Shown piece after piece: positions 1-10,722 of a stretch of 64,000 bases of DNA (position 1 is its first letter; every line of letters starts with the position of its first letter). The notes beneath the pieces were generated by a model. That model ran no database searches and was not told the origin of the DNA. It saw only the letters and a list, made by a program, of their open reading frames with translations. The position numbers and the translations under genes were made by a program. The stretch spans positions 24,879,886 through 24,943,885 of the forward strand of contig JADWOT020000001.1 in the NCBI GenBank assembly GCA_036345935.2. The letters are read 5' to 3'. Origin of the DNA: Taenia hydatigena. Its lineage: Eukaryota; Platyhelminthes; Cestoda; Cyclophyllidea; Taeniidae.

Positions 1-49
1 CAGTAGTACTGAGAGCTCATTCCGAAGTTGTAATATTGAAGTGACGTGA

Positions 50-346
50 AAATGTTGGCAGCAGCACCATGCATGCAATAGTAGTAGAGTGTCAGACTCA
101 CGACATTCGAACAATGGAAGAGCTCTAGACGTGTGTTCTATGAGCCCCAATGGCTCCACTTACTATGATGACGAAAATCTAATCTACATCTCCGGAACCC
201 TATCTGTCGCATACTCTAATACGGACAACAGCCGCAGCCACCAGAGTCATTGCCTTCCTTCAAGCTCAAAACTCGACGCGGTCAAAAGCCCGCTTAATTG
301 GGAACAAGAAATATCGATTGCTAGGTGGAGGATTCACCGCCTCTGA
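50..346 (+). CDS. Possible terminal exon of an unidentified gene cut by the window edge
   Basis: An open frame runs from position 50 to a TGA at 344-346 with no convincing start, so it reads as the 3' exon of a gene whose remainder lies to the left. The protein is hydrophilic and rich in Ser, Asn and Asp, with a YYDDENLIY stretch near the middle, resembling a disordered C-terminal tail. A possible acceptor AG lies near 60. A canonical AATAAA follows the stop by about 57 bases, which supports a terminal exon. I do not recognise a family. It could also be a chance open frame. Confidence 0.33.
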   Translation, partial: KCWQQHHACNSSRVSDSRHSNNGRALDVCSMSPNGSTYYDDENLIYISGTLSVAYSNTDNSRSHQSHCLPSSSKLDAVKSPLNWEQEISIARWRIHRL

Positions 347-402
347 GTAGTTTAAAACTGCTGCTTAGCATATTACCATGCACAGAGTCTTAGTAAAAAT
401 TT

Positions 403-408
403 AATAAA
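403..408 (+). terminator. AATAAA polyadenylation signal
   Basis: AATAAA lies about 57 bases after the stop of the left-edge reading frame and would end that transcript. Confidence 0.35.
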
Positions 409-1464
409 GTGTGCTCTAAAGTGATAAATTTTTTTAAGCAAGTTTATTTCAAGCGTATTTGCGAGTCCAGTTTGGCAGTGTTTCGTAATTTTTCAAGTCA
501 CAGAAAGAAACGTAGTCATTGCATCGACGGATGTAAGTAGCACTTCGTGTGTGTCGGTAAGTGCAAATCGTAGCCCAGAGAATTTTAAAATGTTTTGATT
601 TTTGCAGAGGAAGTGTAGTAGAGCCCTATCACAATTAGGTTTTTTTTCTGAAAATCAATTTGTTTTGTGACATCCTCCGCTAAATGCAGAACACGGGCAT
701 GTGTGGCGGTTCGACAGCTTGCGGATCTGTCCGCAGCTTTATGTTGGGGCCGTGGCAGCGCCCAGCGTCCACTATTATTTGTATCACCTAGACTACAATG
801 CTTTCTCTTTCTGTTAAGCCAATTTTTGCAAAACCAAGGCGCTTACTTAGCTAAGTTTTGACAGTTAAATCTTTAAATAAACCAACAAAACTCGCGCATA
901 AGCTGCTTGATAATAACATTAAAACATGTATGGTAGCAGCGGCTTATTTAGCTTCTCTGCTGAAATAGGTTTTGCGTGGATGGTTTGGGGAGGTTTAATT
1001 ATGTTTTCCGAAAGGATTGCAATTTTAGCTGATAACACTGTGCCTGCAATTTGGATTCAGATCAATGTGTACTTACAAATAAATAGGAGCAACACTTTCG
1101 TGCCTCTCAGACTGCCTGCCAGTAGCCATACAAATAAATACCTTTTGGTTCAGAAATTGTGCTAACAAAACACGTTATTAAGTCGCGCAAATTTCGGGTT
1201 TAAATCTGCAGGATTCGTATTACGTTAGCTAATGCTTGGGATGGAGACTATGTGGACACCACTAAAGTCTTCGCAATCAGCAGGCGCATTGGTTTTACTG
1301 AGCTTTGCTTGTAATTGCCAGGATAATGAATTTACTTACTGCTTCTGCTATTTTCGTCGGTATGTTTAACGCAATTATCGCACATCTTCAAAGCTAAATT
1401 AAGTTGCAATTACAAGACTATGTTTGCTGATCAGTGACTCTTTCTGTTCTTTTTCTCGGGGTCT
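409..1464. other. No supported gene
   Basis: AT-rich non-coding sequence. A GC-richer patch near 680-790 leaves several frames open on both strands at once, which suggests few stop codons by composition rather than coding. I saw no exon 1 or promoter block for the antigen pseudo-exon that follows. Confidence 0.5.
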
Positions 1465-1772
1465 AATTTATGAACACAAAGTAGTCGGAAAGGTTCTACA
1501 ACCACCGAATTTCTACGTCGGCCGAGTGGTCTGATTTTATTTTTATTAATCTGGATAAACCGGAGTTTACCTTCATCCTACCCACGTTTCATCCAAATCG
1601 CTGCAATAGCCAATCTTCCTCACCCTAAACATGCTCACCAGGCAGAATTCACTGGCAGAACACATGACATCGTCAGACTAGAATCCGACACATTATACAC
1701 ACTTGTAGCAGAAGTATTCGAGGATGACATGATTTTTTGCCTGCAGCGCAAACGTAAAAACAATATCCGATG
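1465..1772 (+). pseudogene. Decayed fibronectin type III exon of an oncosphere-antigen paralogue
   Basis: This is exon 2 of the same family as the intact genes at 22.2 and 53.6 kb. It aligns along most of its length: FYVGRV near the start (FYVSRV in gene 1), a LIWINRSL stretch where the others have IQLSWN, and LESDTLYTLVAEVF (LDSDTFYNLVAEVI in gene 1). It is broken by a TGA straight after the GRV motif, by frame changes, and by a last frameshift before the conserved GATG|GTAAGT exon end at 1772. The next hundred bases resemble intron 2 of gene 2. No signal-peptide exon or anchor exon was found near it, so it is a fragment and not expressed as an antigen. Confidence 0.85.
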
Positions 1773-1934
1773 GTAAGTTGGTATCTGTGAATATGATGCC
1801 TAACTCCACATCAAAAGTTTTTACACACCGACATTTATTCATAGTGACATTTATGATACCACATATTGCGACCATTGATATAGTTACAATCTGAATGGTC
1901 AGCTAATATATGCCATAAATGCAAAGAGTTTCTC

Positions 1935-2100
1935 CATGCGGGGATGCCATCACCTACCATACCTATAAATGTCTTTTGCCCTTCTGTTTACTAACGTAGT
2001 GAATGAAAAGGTTTTTGTTATTTGGAAATGTTATCACTAACCGTACCTATGAATGTCTTTTGTAGTTTTATTCACTGATACAGTGATTTCGTGGTTTCGA
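1935..2100 (+). repeat. Imperfect two-copy tandem repeat, about 85-bp unit
   Basis: Two adjacent units, about 1945-2030 and 2030-2110, share a CCTATRAATGTCTTTTG core followed by similar downstream sequence. They lie where intron 2 and exon 3 of the pseudogene copy should be. A related but weaker string is seen near 58.14 kb, beyond gene 2. Confidence 0.5.
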
Positions 2101-2219
2101 AATGTCCATGTTCTTTCCAACTTTTATTTAGCACCCTGAAATAGGCAAGAACGCCGAGATAATGTGGCTACTTATGCGTGAGGCTGTAGGCTTGAAGTAG
2201 CTCATTAAGTTAACGCCCT

Positions 2220-3580
2220 TGAAACTTCTGCACATGGCTTTAGCTCTGACGGTGACCGTTAGCGTTGGACTTGTATGTGAAGAACCAAAGAGGTAGGCAC
2301 TAACCACGAGCACTTCAGATGCCAAAAACCAAGAAGTAGAGCAAAATCTCATTTATAATCAGCCAAAGCTGAAGAGCCACGGTGATACAAAATGTCCATC
2401 GTTAACAACAATCTAGTCCGCTTACTACATCCCGGCTATAAGAGAGATGAGAGGAAGAGCACTTCTCCTTATCATTCGTGATCCCCATATACCCCCAGGT
2501 CATGTAGTTTAAAGCGACAATTTTCGTCTTTTTAAATACAAGCACTCTAAAATTGGGCAGCCACGCGCCAAATACTTCAGACAAGAGAGGTGACATGTGA
2601 AATTGGCATTGAATGACAGCTGTGTGTAAAGCCTCAATTAGCTACCGTCTTTGAGAGCCTAGGCTACCTATACTAGCTGTTTTCTCCTCAAATTAAGGAT
2701 AAGGGTTGGAAATTTTCCTTCCTTTTGCAGTTATTTGATCCAGCCTTTGTCACAGGTGTATGACGTTTCCATCCGAAGGAAAAGCAGTGAGATAGTTCCC
2801 ATTGTTCCCGATGTGAGAGGAAATCACATTCGCGTTTTTCTTAATAAATTTGTTTTTGCTCTATGGTGCTTTTATTGAGCATCGATTCAAAGTTACTTTA
2901 AAATATAAGTCAGGCATCCCTCCGATAAAAACTATATGCGTCACTTCTCTGGGTGCCGAGTTTTCACCTCAGCTATCCACACCCACACTCTCACGAAAAT
3001 GCAAGTTGTAACGAAGTTATTTAGGTTATAGGCTAAATTATATGCTCACTAAATTTAAGTGGGGAAATAAAATACTTTTCTTGGCATTGCATCCTTTCAT
3101 TTCACCCTCCGTTGCTTCCATGCTTTAACGCGATGAACGGAAAATAGTGCACTGCGGGCTGGAACAGGGACGGCGTCGTTTTATATATAGCTAGCCGGTA
3201 ATGTGAACCTGAAACGAGGCACTAAGGGTTTAAAACTCAATGTTCCACAACACGGTAAATGAAAATCGAACTCACCGTTGGTGAGCGAAGAACGATACGC
3301 TCGTACACAGTCAAGTCTAAAACAACTAGCACACATTAGGGCTCCAAATGATGCTAAAAGAAAAGAGAAAGCACGTCAGAAGCAAGTGCAATGAGGGCTT
3401 TTTTAGTGAAGTAAAGTGGGTTTAAGTTTGCTTACTAAAGTGCAGCACTGCTGAAGGGGGAGAGAATCCGGGTATATAGGATGCAAGGTGAAATTCTACC
3501 AGGAAAAGTTCATAGTTTTTACTTTATCCCATGCAATTTGCATCGTAGGGCCAGATCAACTCACGCAGTTGTTGCGACTC
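2220..3580 (+). repeat. Dispersed duplicated block A, copy 1
   Basis: This block aligns in direct orientation with 49800-50985. The best segments are near 2238-2340 (GTTAGCGTTGGACTTG against GTCAGCGTTGGACTTG), 2565-2700 (GCCTAGGCTACCTATA in both), 2740-2990 and 3440-3580. By eye identity is roughly 65-75 per cent with many small indels, so the duplication is old. The frames inside it are not kept between copies, so I do not call it coding. It lies downstream of the pseudogene copy, while its partner lies upstream of gene 2. Confidence 0.75.
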
Positions 3581-3599
3581 CACACACAGGCTAAAAAAG

Positions 3600-5389
3600 T
3601 AGTCAATCAGTGTAGATTGTTCACTCAGACTAAGTGACTGCCCTGAAAGGAAACGAATACCTCACTTTCTCGGTAGGCTTAATTAAATGTGCACCCAGCT
3701 CACAAGTTAATCTATCGTCGAAATCGCTACTCATTGCTGCTAAATAAGCAGAGTTTAGCTCATTTATTTGAAATTCAAAGGTTTTAGTCAAAGAAGATAA
3801 TGCAAGGAAACCTTCGTGACAGGTGGATCTGTGGAATAAGAGACAAGAATAGGTCCGGTAGCAGCGCCCGCAAGGTATGCACGCAAATCGTCCTAATTCT
3901 ACAAAGGAAGGCAGTTCACATAACTGTTGTGCAGACCTACCTAAAGAACCATTGAATTTGGAAGGCTAAATGAGTAAAGATAACATGAGGCATATAAAAG
4001 CACTTGCCTATATGAGCCGATCGAAAGTGGGCCTGAAGTTGACTATGATATCTGAAGTGATGGAAGCAGATTGGACAAACCACCGGCATGGTAGGCTGCA
4101 ACGAAATGGAGTAGGAGTGATGACATGCTCACGATAAATCGACATCTTTTCCGCATCGAAGAGCCTTGATCTCTGACATGCGTTCCTGCTGTAGGTGAAG
4201 TAAACTCAAATAGGCAGATCTGAGCTACAAATTCCGCATTGAGAGATGATGAAATGATCTTGGATCCCTTAAAACATGCGTACTGGAATGAAATGGAGGA
4301 AATTACCGTAAACTGGACATTTTTACAGCAGAATTCGCACAGCATTGTGTCACTCCTGGTTGAGTTGATTAAAGGTTAACATTTTTAAAATTTAAGGAAG
4401 CTGTTTTTTGGATACGTGCCGATTTTGGTTGACGCCGTCTATTTTAATTGGGTGATTAGTGGCAGTATGACAACTGAAGGCCCCATAAATGCCAAAAAAA
4501 GACGGCAAATGGCAAAGTCTTGTGAAACCAATCATTGTGTTCCCTGGCCATCTCAATACGAGGCAACGTTCTTTGAAATATATCGGCTGCTGACATCAAA
4601 ACTTGTAACGAGAGGTTGATTTCGAATCCTAGTCTTTGTAAAGTGAACGTACACATCACGCTTCATCCCAAAATTGTAGTCCACGCATTGTCTACACTGG
4701 TGAACATCTATAAAAGTAGAGTACCTGGGCTTTCGGCAACCATACCTCTTTGAAACTTAATGCACTACAAACCATAGTAGAAATGAGACTCATGTTGCAT
4801 ATTTGGACGAGTGTGCACGATAAAGCCACATTGTATCATTTAAAGAGATCTATGACTTTCGAACCACTAAGATTTTGTCATCTTTCGCAATTAAAAAACA
4901 ATTAACGGGAACACCGGTTCTCTCTCTAGAAAGACATTAAGGTTTGAAATCAACAGCAGATGGGCTTGTCATTATTCTAGAGCTCTAACACTTTTTTAAT
5001 AATAGCACCTTTTGGACGAGGGGTGGTCAGCAAACACAAACCTCATTGCCGATGAGGAAAAGCGCACTGAATAAGCATGTCCTTCATTAGTGCGCTTTGA
5101 CCATAATGCTAGCAACAAAAAATACCCTAATCTAATCAGTCTACTTGCTACGTAGTGAAGTACCTCCACGTATAAGAGAAGAATGCGGAAGCTACTACTT
5201 TGGCAGTAGGGTCGGCGAAAACACTCCATTCTGGGAAGGCGTCGAATTTGGAAACTGGCTGATGCTCATACTTTGGCAAGTCAATTTGCCTAATATATGG
5301 CACATTTACTTCTTTTGAACCGCTTCAATTTGTCATAAGCGGCATAATTCAGGATCGAGATCCTTTGAAGTCGGGTCTGCCTTCCGCTT
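3600..5389. other. No supported gene
   Basis: AT-rich sequence with short frames on both strands. The frames at 4416-4659 are open on both strands at once and I cannot favour either. Confidence 0.45.
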
Positions 5390-5686
5390 TCAGGTATAGC
5401 TCCCTGAGACTTCATTGAAGGCATGATACTCGGACAGGGCAGGATCTACTGGCATGGCTTGGAAGCTCGCCCACTCGGCCTGGACAATATGGCCACCCAT
5501 TTGACCGTAAGCGGCACCTGCAGTCAAACAACCAATTACACCGCAAGTTAGGAACGCAATGAACACATTGCAGTAGTGTATATGGGCAAAATTCAGATGA
5601 TGGCTTACCCTATCTTATTTGACAAATCAGAAAGAAAGCATAGACCGTTGCGAATGGGATAAAAGTTGCCCTTACCTTTGAGAGAT
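5390..5686 (-). CDS. Possible 3' exon of a membrane protein, unidentified
   Basis: On the minus strand a frame of about 98 codons runs from 5686 down to a TGA at 5392-5390; a TGA precedes it and there is no start codon, so it is an exon or a fragment. It holds a strongly hydrophobic run (VFIAFLTCGVIGCLTAGAAY, about residues 38-57) that could span a membrane, followed by a tail of about 40 residues ending SEYHAFNEVSGSYT, with a YHAF element of the tyrosine sorting type. An alternative acceptor CTGCAG falls at 5523-5518, which would limit the exon to 5517-5390. I do not recognise the family. A chance open frame cannot be excluded. Confidence 0.4.
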
Positions 5687-6394
5687 CAAATCAAATCCTC
5701 TGCCAAGGGTTGTGATTGGAATCCACCATTATTACTAGTGGGTTCGACATTTGACGCTTTTTGGAAAACTTGGATCAAAAATAGTTAGCAGCAACTATTC
5801 CTTCCAAAGGCACTCAAAGAAGCATTACATTACCCATTAAAAACAATCCAGAATTTGTAAACGTAGTCAATGGGATAGCTATTGATAAATAAAAAAAAGA
5901 TATAGGGATTTTTCTTATCCAAAAGACCTTTGAGTTAAATCTACAGTTAACGAAATGCTACAGCATGGAAGAGTTTGGACATTCTGAGGTGGTATGGGAT
6001 TAAAATATTGGATCGAAAAAATTCACTCAAATTGTTAGACCATTAGTAGATCAGGACTACATGTGTGCATACGGGTGGAAATGCCAGTTATAAGTTTATA
6101 CCAGTAGATGGAGTTTAATAAAGGACCCGCATAGACATACAACAGATTAGAGGCTATCCAATGAGGAACGGCGCCTCAAAGTAAGTGGATTTTGAGCCTA
6201 TTTTAGGCACAAAAGTCGACCAACCATGGTGGCACCCTCAGTCTCAAAACCCGCATGATTTTACTGCCAAAAACACAAGGAGACATTTATTTGGTTCAGT
6301 CTTTAATGCTCTGCGTCAAAAGTGTTACTAACATGCATGAGTTACAACACCTCAGCCTCTTGGATGGGAGAAAAGCCATTTTATTGCCCATAAG

Positions 6395-6485
6395 ATGAGA
6401 TGCCTTTAGTACTTTGTGTGTTTGACTGCTGGTTTCGATTGCGGTTACTTTGGTGGCCTCATTGCCTTGGCTGGGTGTGCGGGCC
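6395..6485 (+). repeat. Dispersed repeat C, copy 1
   Basis: The string beginning TTTAGTACTTTGTGTGTTTG resembles 33534-33620 and 34236-34325 in the same orientation. All three keep a pattern of TACTTTG, a short T-rich stretch, GGTTTT-like and a GGTGG/GTGG element. The copies are diverged. Confidence 0.45.
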
Positions 6486-6541
6486 TCCGGGTCATGCCAG
6501 TAGCCCGATCTCTTTCCATTTAAGTACAATGCAATGTGCCC

Positions 6542-6808
6542 TCAAGAAAGTCTTGCGACGCTACAACGACAGCGGAGAAAAGCAACCTCGAATGTAAAAG
6601 GCTTCTGCCCTTTGTCAAAGCACTCGTAATAACTTTCAATAGTGCGAAGACACACATGTGCTATGGATGGGAAAACTGCCGACGGCCCACCTTCGACATC
6701 TATCCATTTTCCGTGACATTCGCCGTGAACCATCCTAAAAAAGCATCGGCTCGGAGGTTTTCCTACCACACCTGCATAAAGACGTTGACAAAGTGAACGC
6801 AAGCCCAA
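6542..6808 (-). CDS. Ambiguous coding-like segment, strand uncertain
   Basis: Both strands are open here for more than 80 codons. The minus frame is slightly more protein-like: after an acceptor-like tract ending TTTATGCAG near 6774 it reads through a Cys-containing segment (CFFRMVHGECHGKWIDVEGG) and stays open to about 6545. The plus frame at 6536-6796 is equally free of stops. The minus reading would lie upstream of the membrane-protein frame at 5.4-5.7 kb on the same strand, which is the only contextual support. No family recognised. Confidence 0.22.
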   Translation of the reverse strand: MGLRSLCQRLYAGVVGKPPSRCFFRMVHGECHGKWIDVEGGPSAVFPSIAHVCLRTIESYYECFDKGQKPFTFEVAFLRCRCSVARLS

Positions 6809-7064
6809 ACACTGATGGGACAGCCGATTGCATTTTTAAGAAAACACGGTTTAAGTTTTATCGTACCCAAGCTACGTTGACTGTTGCATAGAAACGAAAA
6901 TTATTAGAATTATATTTTTTTTAAACTAATGCAATTATCCGTTACTGATTTGGATTAAACTTAAAGTTGAGCATATATAGTCTTCTGAAAGGGATTCACA
7001 GCGTAATTAACAACGGGAGTCAAACTTAAAGCCCAAGTATTACAAGCCCCTCTTTTCTTTTCAG

Positions 7065-7290
7065 TGTCCTCCCAGCTGCCCACCGTGACCATTCTTTCGC
7101 CCACGTCGGCCGTCACAATGTAGTCGGTGATGCAGAAAAAATCCCACCGACCAATCACGTCATTTTATCGAATCTGGATGTGATTAAGAAAACATCTGAT
7201 CTCCCCAGGCAGTTCTACTTGATTAGAGGCTTTGTCTTACTTGGAAAGAGAAATGCGCAGACCATCACTTACGTCTTTCGCGAGTGGTAA
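7065..7290 (+). CDS. Exon-like segment of an unidentified gene
   Basis: A strong acceptor (a pyrimidine tract ending CTTTTCAG at 7064) opens a frame that stays clear of stops for 74 codons. It ends either at a donor GAGTG|GTAAGA (7286/7287) or at an in-frame TAA at 7288-7290. The peptide has a balanced, globular composition, including DLPRQFYLIRGFVLLGKRNA. With splicing the exon starts and ends in phase 2; without it, this is a terminal exon. I found no convincing partner exon, and joining it to the next acceptor near 7560 would create a stop codon. Function unknown. Confidence 0.42.
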
Positions 7291-8233
7291 GAACATTAGT
7301 CTAAAAGCAGAGGCAGTTAATAACGGGTAAGATTTTGAAGAGTTTTGCTAAATAGGCTACATATCTATTCTTCCTTGCCACACTGTCTGCACCCCAGTGC
7401 TGTTAAGCTCTATCGACCTCGTTTCTTTCCAACTATCTGAGAAGAGAGGAAACTACTGCGTGCTAACTTAATTGACACCTAGATCTGGGTACTGTAGACG
7501 GCTCTGTAACAAACTTTGCCATAACTGATGTGGCTTTAGTTGCTTGTACCATTTCCTTAGAACATGGCATGGAGATGGTCACCAAAGCAGACACCTCCCT
7601 GCTAAAGTGCTGTCGCAAGTTCTCATCCCCTCCTTTATGTCAACAATAGAAGCGACGGCGTTATTGACGCAACACTGACACTGACGGTAAGTGCTTGTGC
7701 AATCAAAACCAAGAGTTAAGCAAATAATTAAAGTAGTAAGCATGTAATTAGGAGCTTAGTACAGACTCGTGGAACAAAAAATGCAAAAGGAGTCTCCGAA
7801 GACATTTTTTGCAAACGCAATCGATGTAAAAGCCGAGCAAACAGAGACGATAAAAGAAAACCAAAGCAGATACATTTTAAAAATAACTGAAATTTAGAAA
7901 TTGCGCCTGACTTTGCTAAAACATTAGCTTCTGTGCACCTTCGTTGCTCAAGTACTGACAGCGTGTTACCTCGATATTTTCAATAAATTTACATATTCTG
8001 TCCACTAGCTCGGACAATTACTTTTCTACATTTATAAGTCCAACTCGGCATTAACGAAGAACACACATTCGGCTTAATTAAGGCTTAAATATGTAGAAAT
8101 AAAGCTACCTAACTATTTTCGGTCCACATTTATTGAGGCTATTGGAAAGATCTATCTAAGGCACGCCAGGTTCAAAGCCTTCTTAAAAATACATCAGAAA
8201 AAATAATTATGTGGCAACAGATTATAGAAAGAG

Positions 8234-8582
8234 TTAAGTCAAATGCATCCTTCTGCTCTCCCTGAGGCTTTGGGATCTTCTCAGCGCTGTCTGCAAGATC
8301 CAACAACGTGCCAGCTTTCGTAGATTTATCTCAGCTGATACCAATTCAGCTTGAGCCTCATCGTCGACGTCGGTGTCAATGGTCGTGTAGACTTCGTCAT
8401 CATCGTCCTCGATTTTGCCGGTGTTGCTGGTCTCTGACTCATACTCAAAGGTCTCTCAAGAAAGGTCCATTTCCAGCGGAAAGATAGCTGCACAACTCAT
8501 CACTTCATAAAAGTTTTCATGGTAAGTAGCCGTTGCGATGACGAAACGTTGCAGTTAAATTGCAGTATCTTTCACTGGTAGA
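8234..8582 (-). pseudogene. PICK1-like pseudogene, 3' part (end of BAR domain and acidic tail)
   Basis: PICK1 is a PDZ-BAR scaffold that binds protein kinase C and receptor tails at membranes. On the minus strand this segment reads in one frame through LQRFV, then YHENFYEV, then IFPLEMDLS, matching in order the end of the PICK1 BAR domain (QLQRFV, YYND-Y, VFPIEVDL). An acidic run with DDDDE follows, as in the tail of the family, and the frame ends at a TAA at 8236-8234. Two in-frame stops break it: a TAA where QLQRF should have Gln, and a TGA straight after MDLS. It continues the segment at 10.3-10.7 kb on the same strand. Confidence 0.72.
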
Positions 8583-9260
8583 TTTTAATCGACTTCTAGT
8601 AAAACAAACAGTCACACTATGCATCCAGCTATGGATGTACTGATGTTAAACAAAAACACCCAGGTTCGCATCTGTAAGAGGACGTAGCTGTACCGTACGT
8701 AGCAGTAAGTGCTCTGCTCTTGCACAAATGGCCATCCCACGTGTCGTGAATCAGGTCAGTTGACACACCGTGCGTAGATGCATAGAACGCCAGAGGGCAC
8801 GATGCTAACTTGTTGGCGGTTAACCATATTGACAGAAGACCTAAGGTGCAGCCTAGCGCAGTGATGGGATGCAAAGCCATTCAAAAGATGGCAGCAGGTC
8901 TTCGCGCCCAAGCCGATTACTAGCCCACATTGCAACAGTTGAATCCATAGAAATTAAGCACATCCGATGCCTGGAGTAAAGTGGAATGCTATATTGAGCT
9001 GACGAAAGAAATTGGCAGAGAAGGTCAAGACTTTCTAGATTATATCAATATGCGTGTCGAAGTATGAACACATGTAGATTTAAAATTTTGCATTAAAAGG
9101 CGTTAAAATGCCTCCTCTCTCTTGTTAAATGATTACACGGTCGAGAAAACTGCGATCATGGAACCGGGACTGACTCATTAACCGTGGATATTGCCCATTC
9201 ATTTCACACTGACAGCCGTTAAATTTCAGTTTCTAAAACTAACACCGAGAAAGGATAAAA
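8583..9260. other. No supported gene; probably intronic to the PICK1-like pseudogene
   Basis: A minus frame of 83 codons at 8629-8880 has no recognisable features. The interval lies between the two parts of the PICK1-like pseudogene. Confidence 0.4.
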
Positions 9261-9261
9261 T

Positions 9262-9283
9262 TTGGCCTCTCTCTCTCTCTTTC
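9262..9283 (+). repeat. Short CT microsatellite
   Basis: A run of CT dinucleotides with one TTT interruption. Confidence 0.85.
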
Positions 9284-10344
9284 TGGGGGAAAAAGGGATT
9301 TAAAATTGTAGTGCTTCATGAGAACAATAATAGCAAAAAAACAACGAAAAATACCAAATAAAGGAGCAAAAGTAATATCTTTCACTCAAGTCACAAAATT
9401 TTCTTCCGGTTTTAGTGCTCAAATCAAAGTATTTACATTTTATTTCACTTTCAGCTTGTTTCCACTCACTTTAAATCCACAAAAAGACGTAATGGCTTGG
9501 CTTAAAGCCACCAGACACGGATCCTTACCTCAACCATCAAAAATAAGAAGAGGAGTAGAATTGTGGCAATCTTTCGCAAAATATGTAAAATTTGTATTAG
9601 TGAAAAGTAGTAAACACCGTCAGAACAAAAAGATTCATAAACAAGCAGAACTTACTCTCGAATAGATGATCGCTAAGCGCTTAGAGCAAGATGTACTAAG
9701 TCAAAAAACAGTAAAAACCTAATCACTAGTAGGTTGGCTCACTGACAGCTAAATAATCCCTTGCACAAATAATTTAAACGATTCCTCTATCAAAAAGTGG
9801 GTACATAAGGTTGTGCAGTGACGAATTTCCGGAAGAAATCGTTTGCGTAAAGGCTTAGTGTTCCTCGGACCAAAAAACGACTATTTTACTTGATCATCTT
9901 GCTTGATTATTTCAACACAAATTATGTCGAGGCTTAACACCAACCTTATTATAAATCGCAGATGTAGTGGTTATATTCTGATCATTAACAGGAAAGTAGA
10001 ACACAATTTATCAAAATCATGGCCATTCAGAGAGAATAGACTCTTTAAAGGAAAGGAAAACACCCATGGGTTCGGTCAGTTGAAACACGGAGTTTGAAAT
10101 ATGTACAAAGGACACTCATTTAGGAGCACTTGCTAGAAATACACGAAACACATTGGCCGATGCATGTTTGGTAAGAAAACTGTGTAATCACATCCGTTGG
10201 ACCAATGCAGAGAAACAATTGATTATTAACTTTGACCCATTTTCCGCTTGCATACTTTTGGCATTGGAGCATTGAATGGATCAAGCAAACATATTCTTGA
10301 TACTTAAAGCCATCATAGTTGATAACCGTCTACTGCCAAGGAGC

Positions 10345-10722
10345 CAGTAGAAAGCCTCACAGCCTCATAACGTTTATTGCTGAGAAGTTTGGGTTTAATG
10401 AGGACATCATTGCGTAGTATGGCAAATCAAGAACTCGCATCCTTCCGACAGCGCAGTATAAGACGATACCCATAGTTGCTCGTCTCCGCACAGTAGAGCG
10501 GCTTCTGTAGCGCGTTGAAGGCGTACTACTCTTCACCCATCTCTTTCACCTTCAAGCGATACGACTGGAAGACGGGGAAGGATTTAAGGTAATTATTTTA
10601 AAGAGATAGGAGGCACGTGTGGTTTAACAGTGAACACATCAAGTACTCGAATTTTACGTCCAGATAGAGCTTAGCAGTGAACTTGTTGTCTGGTATGGCT
10701 TTGGCAAGGAACGTGTTCAAGT
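10345..10722 (-). pseudogene. PICK1-like pseudogene, central BAR-domain exons
   Basis: Two former exons are visible on the minus strand. The first (10722-10640) begins after a good acceptor (TTGTTTCAG) and reads through TFLAKAIPDNK and YLDVKFEYL. The second (10564 to about 10345) begins after CTTCCAG and reads YRLKVKEMGEE, a TAG, YAFNALQKPLY, NYGYRLILRCRKDA, then after a frameshift LRNDVLIKPKLL. This is the order of the PICK1 BAR domain (FLNKAIPDT, YLDVKFEYLSYCLKVKEM, EPLY, NYEYRLILRCR, RKDVLEKMELL). The TAG, the frameshift and the lack of GT after the first exon mark it as dead. Because it keeps intron positions, it is a duplicated gene and not a retrocopy. Confidence 0.82.

Noticed and set aside
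667..861. Frames open on both strands in a GC-rich patch
   Set aside because: Openness on both strands reflects low stop density; no splice signals or known motif.
9318..9665. 115-codon basic frame
   Set aside because: Lys-rich low-complexity translation of an A-rich stretch; no domain, no splice or promoter support.
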